Shown: one piece after another, positions 19,649 through 31,597 of the stretch | How the letters are laid out: each line of letters opens with the position of its first letter | Numbering within the stretch: the first letter of the stretch is position 1 | Source: Mastigamoeba balamuthi | Taxonomy: Eukaryota > Evosea > Mastigamoebida > Mastigamoebidae | DNA length: 46,726 bases | Reading direction: 5' to 3' | Assembly (NCBI GenBank): GCA_902651635.1 | Contig: CACRSC010001924.1 | Coordinates: forward strand, 1-46,726 | Made by a program: the position numbers and the translations under genes | The notes under the pieces: generated by a model | What the model saw: only the letters and a program-made list of their open reading frames with translations | Told to the model about the DNA's origin: nothing | The model's database searches: none

Positions 19649-22600
19649 ATGCGTCGTGCGCTCCTCCCGTCCTTCGCGAACCTTCTAGCAGCAGCCCTCC
19701 CCGTGGCCTGACCCCTTTTGGCGTCGCTTTCCTCCGTTTTTTCAGTGATCGCAGCCGCACTGCTCGTTTTCTCGCTGCTCTCGGGCGTCTCGATCGGTGC
19801 GCTCCCGCTGCCCCGCCCGGCCACGGCGCGCGCCCGCGCACCCCGCCCCGCGTGGGCCACACGCGCACGCTCATTAACCGAACGGTGCGGCAGCGCGGGA
19901 CGCGTGCGCCGTCGAGCGGCTGCCCGAGCACGCGGCGTCGCTGGGCTCGTGCAACGCGTCTGTCGCCCCCAACGCCACGTGCGCCCTCGCCTGCGCCCCG
20001 GGCTACGTCGCGGTGCCCGGCCTGTGCTCCGAGGACGCCGAGTGGGCCCCCGCCCCCGCGTGCGCCGGTGCGTCGCTCCTGCAGTGCCCTCGCGGGGTCC
20101 CGGGGGGGCAGGGGGGTGTGGGTGGGGCTCGCGACGCGTCTTGGGACGAGTTCAACCGACGTTCAACGCTTCTCGGGTGGTGGGGGTGGTGGGCTGGAAG
20201 TCGGCACAGTCCGGGTGTGGGCACGCACCCCCGATGAGGAAACCAAGCCCCCCACGGAGGGTCGCGCTGCGCACCGACAGACACAGAATTCCCTCCGCAC
20301 CTGCACCTGCGTTCTGACGTCACCAACGGCTTCCAACAGCGGGCCCTTGCTCGGTGGCGACGCTGCCGCACAACGCTGACGGCTGGGGCAACTGCACGGG
20401 CGAGGTGGCCAGCAGCGCGCAGTGCGTGCTCGAGTGCGCCGCGGGGACCACCGCCGTGCCGGGCCGCTGCCACGAGCAGGCCTGGTCTCCCGCCCCCCGC
20501 TGCCAAGGTATCTATCGCTCCCCGCTCCTCCCGCTCCTTGTGGGCCCATTGGCCAGCACGGAGGCCGATCCAACAGCCTCGAGCCGGCGCCGAGGGCAAT
20601 TCATTTGCCCGCCGTAATGCGCTGTGGCCTGCGCGCTCTGCTTGCTGTTGCTGTGATGCTGTGATGCTGTGATGCTGTGATGCTGTGATGCTGTGGTGCT
20701 GTGGTGCTGTGGTGCTGTGATGCTGTGACTGGTGACTGTTGATGCGCGCTGTGATGCTGTGTAACGAACGCCGCTGCTGTGTTGTTGTGCTGCGATGACG
20801 GCGCCCCTGCCGCGCATGCCTCTTGCCTGCTTTTGCTGTGCTCCATGGCGCTGCTGCTGTGCCCTGTCGCTCGCTCCGGTGCTGTGGCGCACTGCGAGCA
20901 GCGAGCCCTGCGAGGGGCCGCAGCACAGCGCCCCTGCGAATGGCAGCACGCACATAGGCACCACACTGTGGCCGCCAGCTCGTCCTCACACGGCCCGCAG
21001 TGCCGATACCCAAGCCGTCGCTGCCCAACTGCGCTGTGCTGAACCCGACGCCCGAGTTCTACATGTACTGGCGCGTCGACGGCGACCGCGTCGAGTTCGA
21101 GACGCTGGCGCTGGGCATCGCGGGCTTCACGTCGATCGGCCTCGTCAACGCGACCTCTGTCGCCAAGATCCACGCCGCCGAGGCCGACCTCTGGCTGACC
21201 TACGCGCCCTGGGCCCAGTGCCCCGACGGCTGCGTCGGCGAGTCGACGGCGACGCCGCACTGCGCCGTCTCCGACGCCCACGTGGACCTCCTCAACGCGA
21301 CGGTCGTCTACGACCCCGACTACGCGCTGCCCTGGAAGCCCGCGGGCTCGCCGCGCGGCGCGCTCTACTCGCGCTACTCGCGCCGCGTGGCGACGGGCGA
21401 CGCCACGGACCACGTCATCAACCTCGCCGACGGCAACGTCGTCCCGTGGGCGTTTGGCCTGCAGACGGTCCCGCACGCGAACCCGTTCCACACGGGCGGC
21501 GTGGGCACGACGCTCGTCAAGTGGGCCGAGCGCTCGTGGGACGACCGCTGCTCGCTGCTGCCGCCGGCGCCGGCGCCGTCGTCGTCGTCGACCGCGGGCA
21601 GCGACGACGACGACTGCCGCGGGTCGCGGATCCGCGGGACGTGGGAGGCGCCTGGCGGGGTCGTGCGGCTCGAGTGGCAGGTGACCGACGACAACGAGGC
21701 CATCGACTTCACGCTGACGGGGCGCACGCGCGGGTGGGTGAGCTTCGGGATCAACTCGGAGAACCTCATGCGCGACGCCGACAAGTACACGGGCTGGGTC
21801 GACGACACCAACGGCTCCGTCGTGCTGGCCGACACGTACTGCACGGGCCGCGTCATCCCGCTGCCCGACGAGCGCTTCGGCGGCCGCGACGACGCGCGCA
21901 ACAAGTCGGGCTACCAGAACGCGACGCACACGGTGCTGCGGTTCCGCCGCCTGCTCGACACGGGCGACGTCTACGACAAGCGCATCGTCCGCGGCGACGT
22001 CTGGCTGCTCTGGGCCGTCTTCTGGCGCGACGGCACCGACGTGGCCGCCTACGAGGTCCACGGCCCGCTCGCCGGCGTCGACTACGGCGGCGCGCTCGTC
22101 AACTTCCTGACGTGCGGCCCGCAGCCCGTGACGCCGAGCACGAAGATCGCGTTCCTCCAGAACCCCGCGCAGGCCATCGCCCTCACCGTCGCCGCCTTCC
22201 TCGCCCTCGTCGGCGCCGCCCACTGGTCCCGCCGCCTCTGCCGCGCGCTCTCGGCCTCGCGGCACCGCGCGGGCGCCGGCGCGGGCGGCGAGATGGACGC
22301 GCTGCTGAGCGTCAACGCGGCCGGGGGCTACGGGCGGCAGTGCTCGTCGCTCGAGGCCGCGCGCCTGTGGGCCGAGGGCGCGCTGGCGCACAGGGTCCGC
22401 AAGGCGTGGCCGCTCTGGGCGCTGCTGGTCGCGGGCCTCTACGCGGCCGTCTGCGCCGGGTGGGCCGCCGCGTGGGTCGCGCGGTTCTCGACGCGCGCGG
22501 ACCTCCTCGAGAGCACCGCGCGCGCCGTGGGCCACGTCGTCTCGGCCAGCATGCTCGTCGCCGTGCTGCCCGCCGTGCGCAACTCGCTGCTGGTGCTGCT

Positions 22601-23783
22601 GACGGGCGAGCCCTTTGAGCGGACGCTGCTCTTCCACCGCTGGGTCGGCCGCTGGACGCTCGCGGCGCTCGTCGCCCACGCGGCGCTCTTCGCCGCCAGC
22701 CGCGGCGTCGTCGGCGTCGTCTGGGACGGCAAGCACGTCGTCACGGCGCAGCTCTACGGCCTGCTGGGCCTGGCCGCCTGCCTCGTCGTCGTCGCCACGT
22801 CGGTCGAGCGCGTCCGCCGCCGCGCCTTCTCGTTCTTCTACTTTGCGCACTTTGCCTTTGTGCCCTTCTTCGTCTTCGCTGCGCTGCACACGCGCTCGTT
22901 CGTGCCGCTCTGCCTCGTGGCGCTGGCCGTCTGGGGCGCCGACCGCCTCGTGCGCCTCGCGTGGGGCGCCGTCTTCCGCAGGGCCACGGCCGCCCGCGTG
23001 CTGGCCGGCGGCGAGGTGCTGCTCGTGCGCTGGCCGCGCTCTGCGTGCTCGCGCTACGAGGCGGGCCAGTACGTCTTTGTGAACTTCCCGCAGGTCTCGC
23101 TGCTCGAGTGGCACCCGTTCACGCTGGCCAACGGCCCGCGCGAGGACGTGCTCGAGGTCAACATCAAGACGCTGGGCAAGCACACGCGCCAGATGATCCA
23201 GGAGGCGCCCGCCCGCCACGGCGGCGCGCTCTGGGTCCGCGCCGACGGGCCCTACGGCAAGATGATGCTGCCCGTCAAGAGCTACCGCACCGTCGTCCTC
23301 ATCGCCGGCGGCATCGGCGTCACCCCCATGGTCTCGCTGCTCCGCGACATCTACGGCGTCGCCCGCGCCGACGCCGACGGCGGCGACGCCCAGCCGCTGC
23401 TGCCGCCCTCGCCCGGGCGCATCGAGCGCGTCTTCTTCCACTGGGGCGTCCGCACGGCCGACCAGTTCGACTGGTTCGCAGACGTCGTCGACGCCGCGCG
23501 CGGGGTCGCCGCGGGGGCCGGCGGGCAGCGCGGGGCCGTGCCGGCGCTCGACGTGGCCGTGCACGTCGACGTGCCGTTCGAGGGCAGGGGCCCCGAGTTC
23601 TCGCTGGGGCACATGAACGTCCGCGACGTCCTGGGCGCCGCCTCGGCCGCCTGCGCCGGCGCCGACGTCGCCGTCTGCGTCTGCGGGCCGCCGCCGGTCG
23701 TGCACGCCGTGTGGGACGACGTCACGCACCTCAAGCGCCGCGGCATGAGGCTCGACCTGCACTACGAGAGCTTCATCTTCTGA
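19649..23783 (+). CDS. NADPH-oxidase/ferric-reductase-like protein with sushi-like and tandem DOMON ectodomain
   Basis: The ATG at 19649 opens a two-codon exon (C/GTGCGC donor; TTTTTTCAG acceptor) spliced to a signal peptide (IAAALLVFSLLSGVSI). Two Cys-rich sushi-like modules follow (about 19,885-20,061 and 20,342-20,510). A long final exon (from about 21,000) carries two DOMON-type heme or sugar-binding domains, a first membrane helix near 22,170-22,220, and a six-helix ferric reductase core. The heme ligands show the NOX spacing: H-x13-H in FHRWVGRWTLAALVAHAALF and H-x12-H in FAHFAFVPFFVFAALH. The cytosolic part has the FAD motif WHPFTLANGP and NADPH-binding motifs GPYGKMM, IAGGIGVTPM and VCGPP, and ends HYESFIF, like NOX. 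It should pass electrons from NADPH across the membrane to oxygen or ferric iron, with the DOMON domains possibly extending the electron path. No EF-hands are seen. Confidence 0.88.
20512..20999 (+). other. Large intron of the oxidase gene
   Basis: This intron of about 490 nt is much longer than others in the window. It runs from CAAG/GTATCT to CGGCCCGCAG and contains a short tandem repeat, listed separately. Confidence 0.6.
20648..20760. repeat. 8-bp tandem repeat GTGATGCT / GTGGTGCT
   Basis: About five units of GTGATGCT are followed by three units of GTGGTGCT and further degenerate units, inside the large oxidase intron. Long minus-strand open frames here are a by-product of the repeat. 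Confidence 0.85.
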
Positions 23784-24352
23784 GCTGCTCTCCGCAGGGC
23801 CTCTGTGGCCTCTCGCACAATTTCTATACGACGACGTTCGAAACAAGCCCAGTGGGAGCTCTGCCTGGGGTGCAGCTGTGGGCCCCTCCCCCCGGGACCT
23901 GTGCAGTGCGGCGCGGTGGCGGCCCGCTGCGGCCTGCTGGCCTCTGGCTCTCTCACCAAGACTACTGCTACTGGTGTTTGAAGCTGAGAAGTCGCAGGGG
24001 GAGAGCTCACTGGTCCGCACAGAGGTGGATTGCGGCGGTGCGGTGGCAGGCCTTCCAGAAGGAATGGACGGACAATTCCGCTCGAGTTCTGCAGAACAAA
24101 GCACCGCGACGGATCCGGCAAGGACGCGAATGGTCCGCACATTCCCAACTGTCCGATCTGCGTGGACTCCAGGAGCCAGCGCGGGGGAACCAGAGCTGCA
24201 CAGGGTGTGATAACCCCGCGTGGTGCACAGGAGGCCCGGAGGCTGTCGCGGCGCAATACCGGGTTTCCAGCGGTACATTTATCGCATTTTCCATTTCACG
24301 TTTTTTGACTCACCGCACCTAAAATTGCCATCACAAGTTCTACATTCTCGGG
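23784..24352. other. Intergenic region between oxidase and phosphodiesterase genes
   Basis: Both neighbours are on the plus strand. No gene is recognised. It should contain the 3' flank of the oxidase gene and the promoter of the phosphodiesterase gene. The last 80 nt before the PDE ATG are more AT-rich. Confidence 0.4.
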
Positions 24353-27300
24353 ATGAAAAGGAGGACTCTGCTACGCCTCCAGGTCGCCGCTGTCGAGGTC
24401 GCGCTCGGCCTCTTCGCCCTCGGCTGCGTCGCTGCCGCTGGTGCCCCCCGCGGAGCTCCCCCGGCGAATTGTGACCGCAGACAACTAAATTTGGGGGCTC
24501 TGTGGGCTCTCTGCTCTGCCGTGCGCAGTGATCACGCCCTGCCAGATGGCCCGGAACGCTGGGCTGGTGGGAGTGCGCGCGGCTGTGGACCCGCTGCTGC
24601 ACCGGGTGGTCGAGGGGGCTCGCACCGAGGTGCTGAACTTCCTGTGGGCCGCGCCCGTGGCGGCTCTGGAGGCCCTCGAGGCCACGCCCGAGCGCAACCT
24701 CACCAAGGGCCTGCGCAAGCTGCGAGCTGCCGGGGACAGGGCCTCGAGGGGCGCGATGAGCCTGCGGTACACGTGCAGCGTGTACGCCGACGGCGAGATG
24801 GCCTGCGTGATGTTCGACAAGGGCACTGGCGCAGAGTACTATCAGGTCAGCCCAAGCACAGCAGCTCTCTCGAGGGCACTGGTGCTCACGCAGAGCCCCG
24901 CCTCGCACGCTCAGGTCGTGCTGAGGGAGGGAGGCAGCCTGACGAACCAGAGGATGTGGCGGTGCGACCCTGAGACCAAGTGGAATGCGAGCATCCCCGA
25001 CAGCTCGTTCACGGACCTCGGTGAGCATCGCAACGGGGTCCCTGGTCCGAATAAGGTCGCTGACTCCCTTCGCCTGCAGGTCCGTACAACGCGACGTGGT
25101 ACTGGCCCACCGATCCTCTCCTGCCTTCCGGAAAGCCCCACTGGATCGAGGGAATCATCACCGAGGTCACTGGCGAGGTACTGCACTCGGGCCTTCCAGT
25201 CCCGCTGGGCTGACGCGGCGGGGCAGAGCTCTTCACCGCACAGCTGGGTGGAGCTCCTGATGCCTTTCATAGCGCCCGTCTACGAGAACGGCAGGCTCGT
25301 GGCGACTGCCAATGGCGACTTCGTGCTCAACACAATCTCTGGTGCGTATTCTTACGCATCTCGTCCATAGACTCGGCTCACAGGGGCGCCCTGGCAGACT
25401 ATTTGAGATCACTGGAGCTCACTGAGAGCGCGCGCATCTGGGTGGTCGATAAGCGTGGCCTTGTGATTGGCGTGTCCAACGGAGAGCCTGTTTACAAAAC
25501 TGATCGGGATGGCAGAGTTGTCCCTATCGGTGCACACGATATCAGCGATCATCTGGTGCGTGTCTCTCTTGTCGGGGCAGTTGATTATGGTACTGACGAG
25601 TCGTATGCGGGTCAGATTCGAGCAGTCAACGAGCAGATACTCCAAAGTGCAGAGGATGCACACGAGCCTTTCTTCGTCTCTGGCGAGACTTTCGAGACGA
25701 CAACCCTGACAATCGGAGGGTCATCAGAGCGAATCCACTATGCAGTTCTTCCTGTGCGAGACTCGTACGTGCCCTGTGTCAGATCATTCCAGTGACACGC
25801 TGACCAGGTTCAATCTGAACTGGACGATGGTCATCGCCGTGAACGAGAAGGACTACACAGCCACCCTGATAGAGACCTCCAAATCGGCTCTCATGTGTGG
25901 AATTCTGATTGTCGTTTTGTGCCCCCTTGTTATTGGTGCCATCTTCGCCATCGCCTTGAAAATACTCTATGCATCATCGGTAATTGTTGGCAATTCCCAG
26001 GTATCCATCATCGTACAGTCGTACCCTTTCTCATATCGGCAAAAGGATAAGGAGATGAGAACTGGGATGGATAAAGTGTTGGAGATCCTGTCAAGGATTA
26101 AGAATGGCGATATGAACGAGAAGCAGATTCAATCGTCCATTTCTGAAGTGTGTGATGCCATCAGGTTCCTTTCTTCTCTGAAAGCACCTACTTACTCACT
26201 CGGCAGCTCTGGGATATACAAACTCGATATGAAGAGCACAGCCCTCGATGCGTATGAGGAGAAATACATCAAGGAAGAGTTCCTTCCGCCAAATAGGGCC
26301 CAGACTGACTCGAATATGTCCCTCGAAGACATCTCAAAGTGCTCCTCATGTTCAACTCTGCTGAGCCTGTCACCGGAGTGGTCATGCAGCGTTCTGCATT
26401 ATGATAACACCTGCTTCTATTCGGTGTGCTCGGAGCAACTCCGCAGATATGATGTTGCTGCCACACTGGGCACATCTGAGAAAACGCTCGGCCAGTTCCT
26501 CCGGAAAATTGAGATGTACGATGTTGATTCTGTGACACAGCTCAAACATGCCCAATAGGTTGTATCGTGATAATCCTTATCACAACTGTCTTCATGCAGC
26601 AGACGTAACGCAGGCGATGGCCTATTTTCTCTCCAAGGTCCAATTCCCTGTGACACAGCTAGAGAAGGCAGCCATGATTCTGGCTTGCATCGTCCACGAC
26701 GTCGGTCACCCGGGGCGTAACAACGCGTTCCAAATCAATTCGCGTTCGTCGTTGGCTCTGCAGTACAATGATCGCAGTGTTCTGGAGAACTACCACATCT
26801 CGACAGCATTCAGGCTCCTCAGCGAACTCGATGTTCTCGCCAATCTGAACTCGGAGTCGTACAAGAGTATCAGAGGGCTGATGATCGATCTGGTTCTGGC
26901 CACGGACATGTCGTTCCACTTCCAGATTGTCAGCGACTTCAAGGTGGCAACGATGTGTGACAAGAAGATCACAGCAGAGGCAAGGCTGCTGGTTTTCAAG
27001 ATGATGATGAAAATGAGTGATGCTGCAAACGTAGCCAGGCCTCTGAACGTGGCGATCGAATGGGCGAACAGGGTCCAGCAGGAGTTCTTCCTCCAGGGCG
27101 AAGAGGAGAAGTGCCTAGGGCTTCCCGTCTCGGCCAACATGGATAAGAACAGCGGATGCCTTCCAAAGCTTCAGTCAAGTTTCATTAAGTTTATTGGGAT
27201 TCCCATGTTTCAAGGTATTTTCCCCTCATACACCCGATTGCCCCGATGATTCACGCTTGAACAGCATTCCACGAATTCAGACCACTGCCCGAGGTCATGG

Positions 27301-27380
27301 AGAACCTAAAGGCGAACCAGAAGTACTGGTTGGAACAGCAGATGTCACAGGAAAAGGAGACGGCCGTGCTGCAAGACTGA
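24353..27380 (+). CDS. Receptor-like cyclic-nucleotide phosphodiesterase (Cache-like ectodomain + PDE domain)
   Basis: The PDE domain hydrolyses cAMP and/or cGMP. The ATG at 24353 (MKRRTLLRL) gives a signal peptide or first membrane helix. The ectodomain (about 24,530-25,850) resembles double-Cache sensors: HWIEGIITEVTGE, SWVELLMPFIAPVYENGRLV, ALADYLRS, IWVVDKRGLVIGVSNGE, and FNLNWTMVIAVNEKDY before a helix (MCGILIVVLCPLVIGAIFAIA). After a linker the catalytic domain has the metal-binding PDE signature YHNCLHAADVTQA, HDVGHPGRNN and TDMSFHF, then PMFQ/AFHEFRPLPEVMENL and a C-terminal QKYWLEQQ. Introns of 38-60 nt join frames in phase, including one at about 26,519-26,561 (AT/GTACGA to AATAG) that restores FLRKIEMLYRDNPYHN. 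The stop is TGA 27378-27380. The stretch from about 25,500 is less GC-rich than its neighbours. Confidence 0.88.
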
Positions 27381-27538
27381 GGCTGGCCATGCACTCTAAC
27401 TATCTATCTCTCTGCCCCTCTCGGCAGCTGTTTGCCCGGTTCCTAACACTACTATCCGTGACCCCAATAGAATACCCGTGTTTGCATTCGCAGGGTTGCG
27501 CGAGCATTTTCTACGTCTATTGCTCTAGTTTTCCACAT

Positions 27539-29444
27539 TTAGGAGGCCGGCACCGCGATGTAGCCTGCAACCAGGGCGACAGGAACCATCAGAGACAGAG
27601 GTGCCCCCGAGCTTGAGCTGCTCTTTTGGGACGTCGACGGTGACAGAGGAGAGACTCCGCCCTCCCTGCTGCTCTGGTCTGAGCCCGACGACGATGCGGA
27701 TGACGACGGCGAGCCATGAGGCGGGGGCGAGCTCTCGATATCGTAGACGTCGTCCCAGAAGTCGCACCTGTCGGCGCGAATGGTGGGGATCTCGCGGATG
27801 CCCACTGCGTCGAGTGCCTGCCACTTGTCCCCGCTCGTCGCGTTCCACAGAGGCGACCCGGCCATCCTCCCCTCGTTGGGGTTGCCGTGCGCTGCCATCG
27901 AGGCCCAGTAGTGGCCCATCACCCTTCCAAGCCTCAGGGCTGTCTCGTTGAGCCTGCAGGCTGCGTTGTTCTGCCAGATGTAGCTGCGTGTGTCGCGTGT
28001 TCGCGTGAGAAACTGACTAGCACAAGGGGTTTCATACGTACTCGATCTCGTCGGCATGGGCGCTGGCTACATAACGGCCCGCGCAGGGTGCCACACCCCA
28101 CCAGACGTAGCCGTAGGCGTCCAGCCACTCGGAGGCCAGACTCGCGAACCTGCGCGCCCGGCACGCGAACAGATAGTCCGTCTCAAAGTGGTAGAGCACC
28201 TGCCTGTTGTCCTCCTGCAACACGGCAGAGTGGCGATCACAAGGGGCCCGCGCGGGTGGTGACGCACCTGGCAGACTGGAGGGTAGAGCGCCAGGACCCT
28301 GGCGCGGAATGTGGCGTTGAGCGCCACTACCGCCGGCATCAACTTTGCCAGCTCCTCGGCCAGGGTGGTGGACGGGGACACAGGGCTGGCTGCTCGCAGA
28401 AAGGCGCTGCCGTCGTTGGCGTTGGTGCCCACGAGCAGCGGCACGCGGTTGAAGTTGCCGGAGGCCAGGCGGCTCTCGAGCGTCCCGTTGAGCAGCGCGC
28501 CGTCGATAGTGGGAGAAGACCACGGGCCGAAGAGGTGCCCACCGTGCTGCATGACGTCCTCGAGCGAGCTGTTCCGCAGGCACGCCAGCAGCGTGGCGCT
28601 GTCGTTGCACCCCAGCTGCGACGCCACGCGCTGGGAAGTGGCCCTGTGCCCCTCGAGCCAAGCGTTCCTGCCCTGGCCGCTCTGGCAGATGACCGCACGG
28701 AAGAGGCCCCTCGTCGGGGCAGCGAGAGCAGAACCAGCGCACTGCCAGCGCCAGAGCTCTCGCCAAAGACAGCGACGCGGTCCTTGTCGCCACCAAAGGC
28801 AGCGATGTGGGCCTGGACCCACCGCAGCGCCTCGACGAGGTCGTGGATGCCGTAGTTGCCCGTGTCGCCCGCCTCGCGCAGCAGCTCGTCCAGCGCCAGG
28901 AAGCCGTAGACGCCCAGCCTGTAGTGCACAGACACCACCACGCTCCCCGTCGTCGTCGCCAGCAGACGCCCGTCGGTGCACCTGTCTGACGCGGAGCCCA
29001 CAACCCAGCCGCCGCCGTGGATCCAGAAGAGGACGGGCAGCAGAGCGCTGACGGTGGCGTTTGCGGGGGCGAAGACGTTGAGCGTCAGGCAGTCCTCAGT
29101 CCCGACGAGGCCCTTGGACCCGAACTGCGGGCACATGATGTCTCGGCTGCGTGTCCCGTCGAGCACGCCGTTGTGGAACTGCTGGGTCCATGGCACTGGT
29201 GCACGCCAGCGACGCGTGCCTGGCGTGGAAGAGCTAGGCAGGAGCAAAGTGAAATTTGGTTGGTTGAAGAGAGCGGACCTGTTGGGGGCAGAGCGAAGGG
29301 GATGTCGTAGTACGAGACTCCAGTGGTCGTCGCCAGCCCCTGCACCGTCCCGTACGGCAGCGTCGCGTTGATGATGAGGACGCCGGCGACGCACTGGAGC
29401 AGCAGCGCCCCTACAAGGGCGAGACAAGTGCCGGTGGGGTTCAT
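27539..29444 (-). pseudogene. Secreted carboxylesterase 1, probable GPI-anchored; carries a frameshift
   Basis: Type-B carboxylesterase/cholinesterase family. The ATG at 29444 starts a signal peptide (MNPTGTCLALVGALLLQCVA), followed by the conserved YGTVQGL and YYDIPFALPPT. Later blocks are the oxyanion region WIHGGGWVVG, the nucleophile elbow VFGESSGAG, the acid site NANDGSAF (Asp where cholinesterases usually have Glu), and the histidine site HADEIEY. A Ser-rich tail and terminal hydrophobic segment ending at 27539 suggest GPI attachment. At about 28,717 the frame breaks: the paralogue at 35-37 kb reads Leu-Pro-Ser-Thr-Arg-Gly-Leu-Phe here, but this copy has one base fewer after the Leu-Pro codons, so the rest is in another frame. 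Everything downstream is still well conserved. It is either a recent pseudogene or a one-base sequence error. Confidence 0.8.
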
Positions 29445-29671
29445 AAATTGTGTGGTGCAGGTGCTGCAAAACACATATCACCACCTTCAGCACGGCGATG
29501 CCGACAACAGCCGGATTGCTATGGCCCTCCACAAGCGGGAACATTGGTGTCTCATTACATCCTGTCACTTCCTCTGAACTTGTTGAACAAAAGCCCGAGC
29601 TGGATAGGAAGACTGACTTCACTGGAGGCAGAAATGGGTCTTTGCTGTTTTGTGGAGCCCAAAGGCAGAGG

Positions 29672-31597
29672 TCACTTAAACGAGTGCATTGCAGTCGCGA
29701 AGAGCGCCGCCAGAATAAGCGCCCACGGTGATGCCCTTACGGCGATGTTCTGGTGCTGCGACGACGGGGATGGCACGGGTGCTGTGCTTTCCGACCGACG
29801 CTCACGGCTGCTGAGGCTCCAGTGGCTCGAAGCCGAGGAGGAGGAGGGAACTGGCGCCTGTGCTGGCGAGTTCTCGGCCTCGTAGACGGCGTCCCAGAAG
29901 TCGCACCTATCTGCGCGGATGGTGGGGATCTCGCGGATGCCCGCTGCGTCGAGTGCCTGCCACTTGTCCCCGCTCGTCGTGTTCCACAGAGGCGTTCCGG
30001 CCATCCTCCCCTCGTTGGGGTTGCCGTGCGCTGCCATCGAGGCCCAGTAGTGGCCCATCACCCTTCCAAGCCTCAGGGCTGTCTCGTTGAGCCTGCAGGC
30101 TGCGTTGTTCTGCCAGATGTAGCTGCGAAAGGCACTCCTGTGAGCCCACAAGGCCGTCAGAGGGGTGGAGAGGGAGGACCCACTCGATCTCGTCGGCGTG
30201 GCTGCTGGCCACGGAGCGAATCATGCAGGGCGCAACGCCCCACCAGACGTAGCCATACGTGTCCACCCACTTGGCCGCCGCACGCGCGCACCTCCGCGCG
30301 CGACACGCGAACGACTGGTCCGTGATGAAGTCGACAAGCGCCCCCCAGTTGTCCGCCTGCGCAGTGTGGAACGCGAGGGCTCAGTGCGGCGCAACGAGGA
30401 CGCAGCCCCAGGAGGGGAGAGGAAGGCGAACGGCACGTTGTCGGCAGCGGGGTAGAGCTCGAGAACCCTGGCCATGAGCGCGGGGCTCGACGCCACGGAC
30501 TTGGGGGCCTGCTTGGCCAGCGCCCCAGCGTACCCGGAGCGGGACAGAGGGCGGGGCACCATGTTGGCGAACACGCCCCCGTCGTTGGCGTTGCTGCCCA
30601 CGAGCAGCGGCACGCGGTTGAAGTTGCCGGAGGCCAGGCGGCTCTCGAGCGTCCCGTTGAAGAGGGCGCCGCCTATCGTGGGCCGCCACCCGCCGAAGAG
30701 GTGCCCGCCGCGCTGCATGACGTCCTCGAGCGAGCTGTTCCGCAGGCACGCCAGCAGCGTGGCGCTGTCGTTGCACCCCAGCTGAGACGCCACGCGCTGC
30801 GACGTGGCCATCTCGGAGGACAGCCACATGTTCCTGCCCGGTGCGCTCTCGCTGATGGCCGCGCGGAAGAGGCCCCGCGTCACAGGCAGCGACAGCAACT
30901 CGAGCACGTTGCCAGCGCCGGCGCTCTCGCCAAAGACAGCGACGCGGTCCTTGTCGCCACCAAAGGCGGCGATGTGGGCCTGGACCCACCGCAGCGCCTC
31001 GACGAGGTCGTGGATGCCGTAGTTCCCTGTGTCGCCCGCCTCGCGCAGCAGCTCGTCCAGCGCCAGGAAGCCGTAGACGCCCAGCCTGTAGTGCGCTGAC
31101 ACCACCACGCTCCCCGTCGTCGTCGCCAGCAGTCGCCCGTCGGTGCCGCCCTCAGTCGCGGAGCCCACAACCCAGCCGCCGCCGTGGATCCAGAAGAGGA
31201 CGGGCAGCAGAGCGCTGCCGGTGGCGTTGGCGGGAGCGAAGACGTTGAGTGTCAGGCAGTCCTCCGTCCCGAAGAGGCCCTTGGACCCGAACTGCGGGCA
31301 GGAGATGCCGCGGCTGTGCGTCCCGTCGAGCATGCCGCCGCTGAACTGCCCCGCCCAAGGCACCGGTGCGCGCCAGCGACGGTTGCCTGTGATGGTTCAG
31401 AAATCGGGGCAGCAGACACGGTGGGCACCAGTGGGGGGCAGAGCGAAGGGGATGTCGTAGTACGAGACACCCGTCGCCGTCGAGAGGCCCTGCACCGTCC
31501 CGTACGGCAGCGTCACGTTGACGACAGTGTCGACTGCTGCCACGCAGCAGGAGCGCAGCAGCAGCACAGCTGCAAGAGCAGCACAAGGGCACCGCAT
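29672..31597 (-). CDS. Secreted carboxylesterase 2, probable GPI-anchored
   Basis: An intact paralogue in the esterase cluster. The ATG at 31597 starts MRCPCAALAAVLLLRSCCVA, a signal peptide. Exon 1 ends after YYDIPFALPPTG, and exon 2 begins NRRWRAPVPWAGQF. Catalytic blocks are WIHGGGWVVG, VFGESAGAG (Ser nucleophile), NANDGGVF (Asp acid candidate) and SSHADEIEWV (His). Later exons give SYIWQNNAACRLNETALRLG and HYWASMAAHGNPNEGRMAG. The C-terminus is Ser/Pro-rich with a final hydrophobic run (WALILAALFATAM), typical of a GPI signal. It should hydrolyse ester substrates at the cell surface; the substrate is unknown. It is co-oriented with esterase 1, about 230 nt upstream of it. Confidence 0.88.

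Noticed and set aside
20601-24278. Very long minus-strand open frame (over 1,200 codons) opposite the oxidase
   Set aside because: It mirrors the plus-strand oxidase exon through third-position GC bias and has low-complexity Arg/Ala/Val composition with no domains.
25172-25222. Possible 22-nt intron in the PDE ectodomain
   Set aside because: A 49-nt alternative with a CTGAC branch-like motif and GGGGCAG acceptor is also in phase and fits the size of the other introns.
26518-26565. Apparent frameshift or stop just before the PDE catalytic signature
   Set aside because: An intron of about 43 nt (AT/GTACGA to CCCAATAG) joins the two frames in phase and restores a normal PDE sequence, FLRKIEMLYRDNPYHN.
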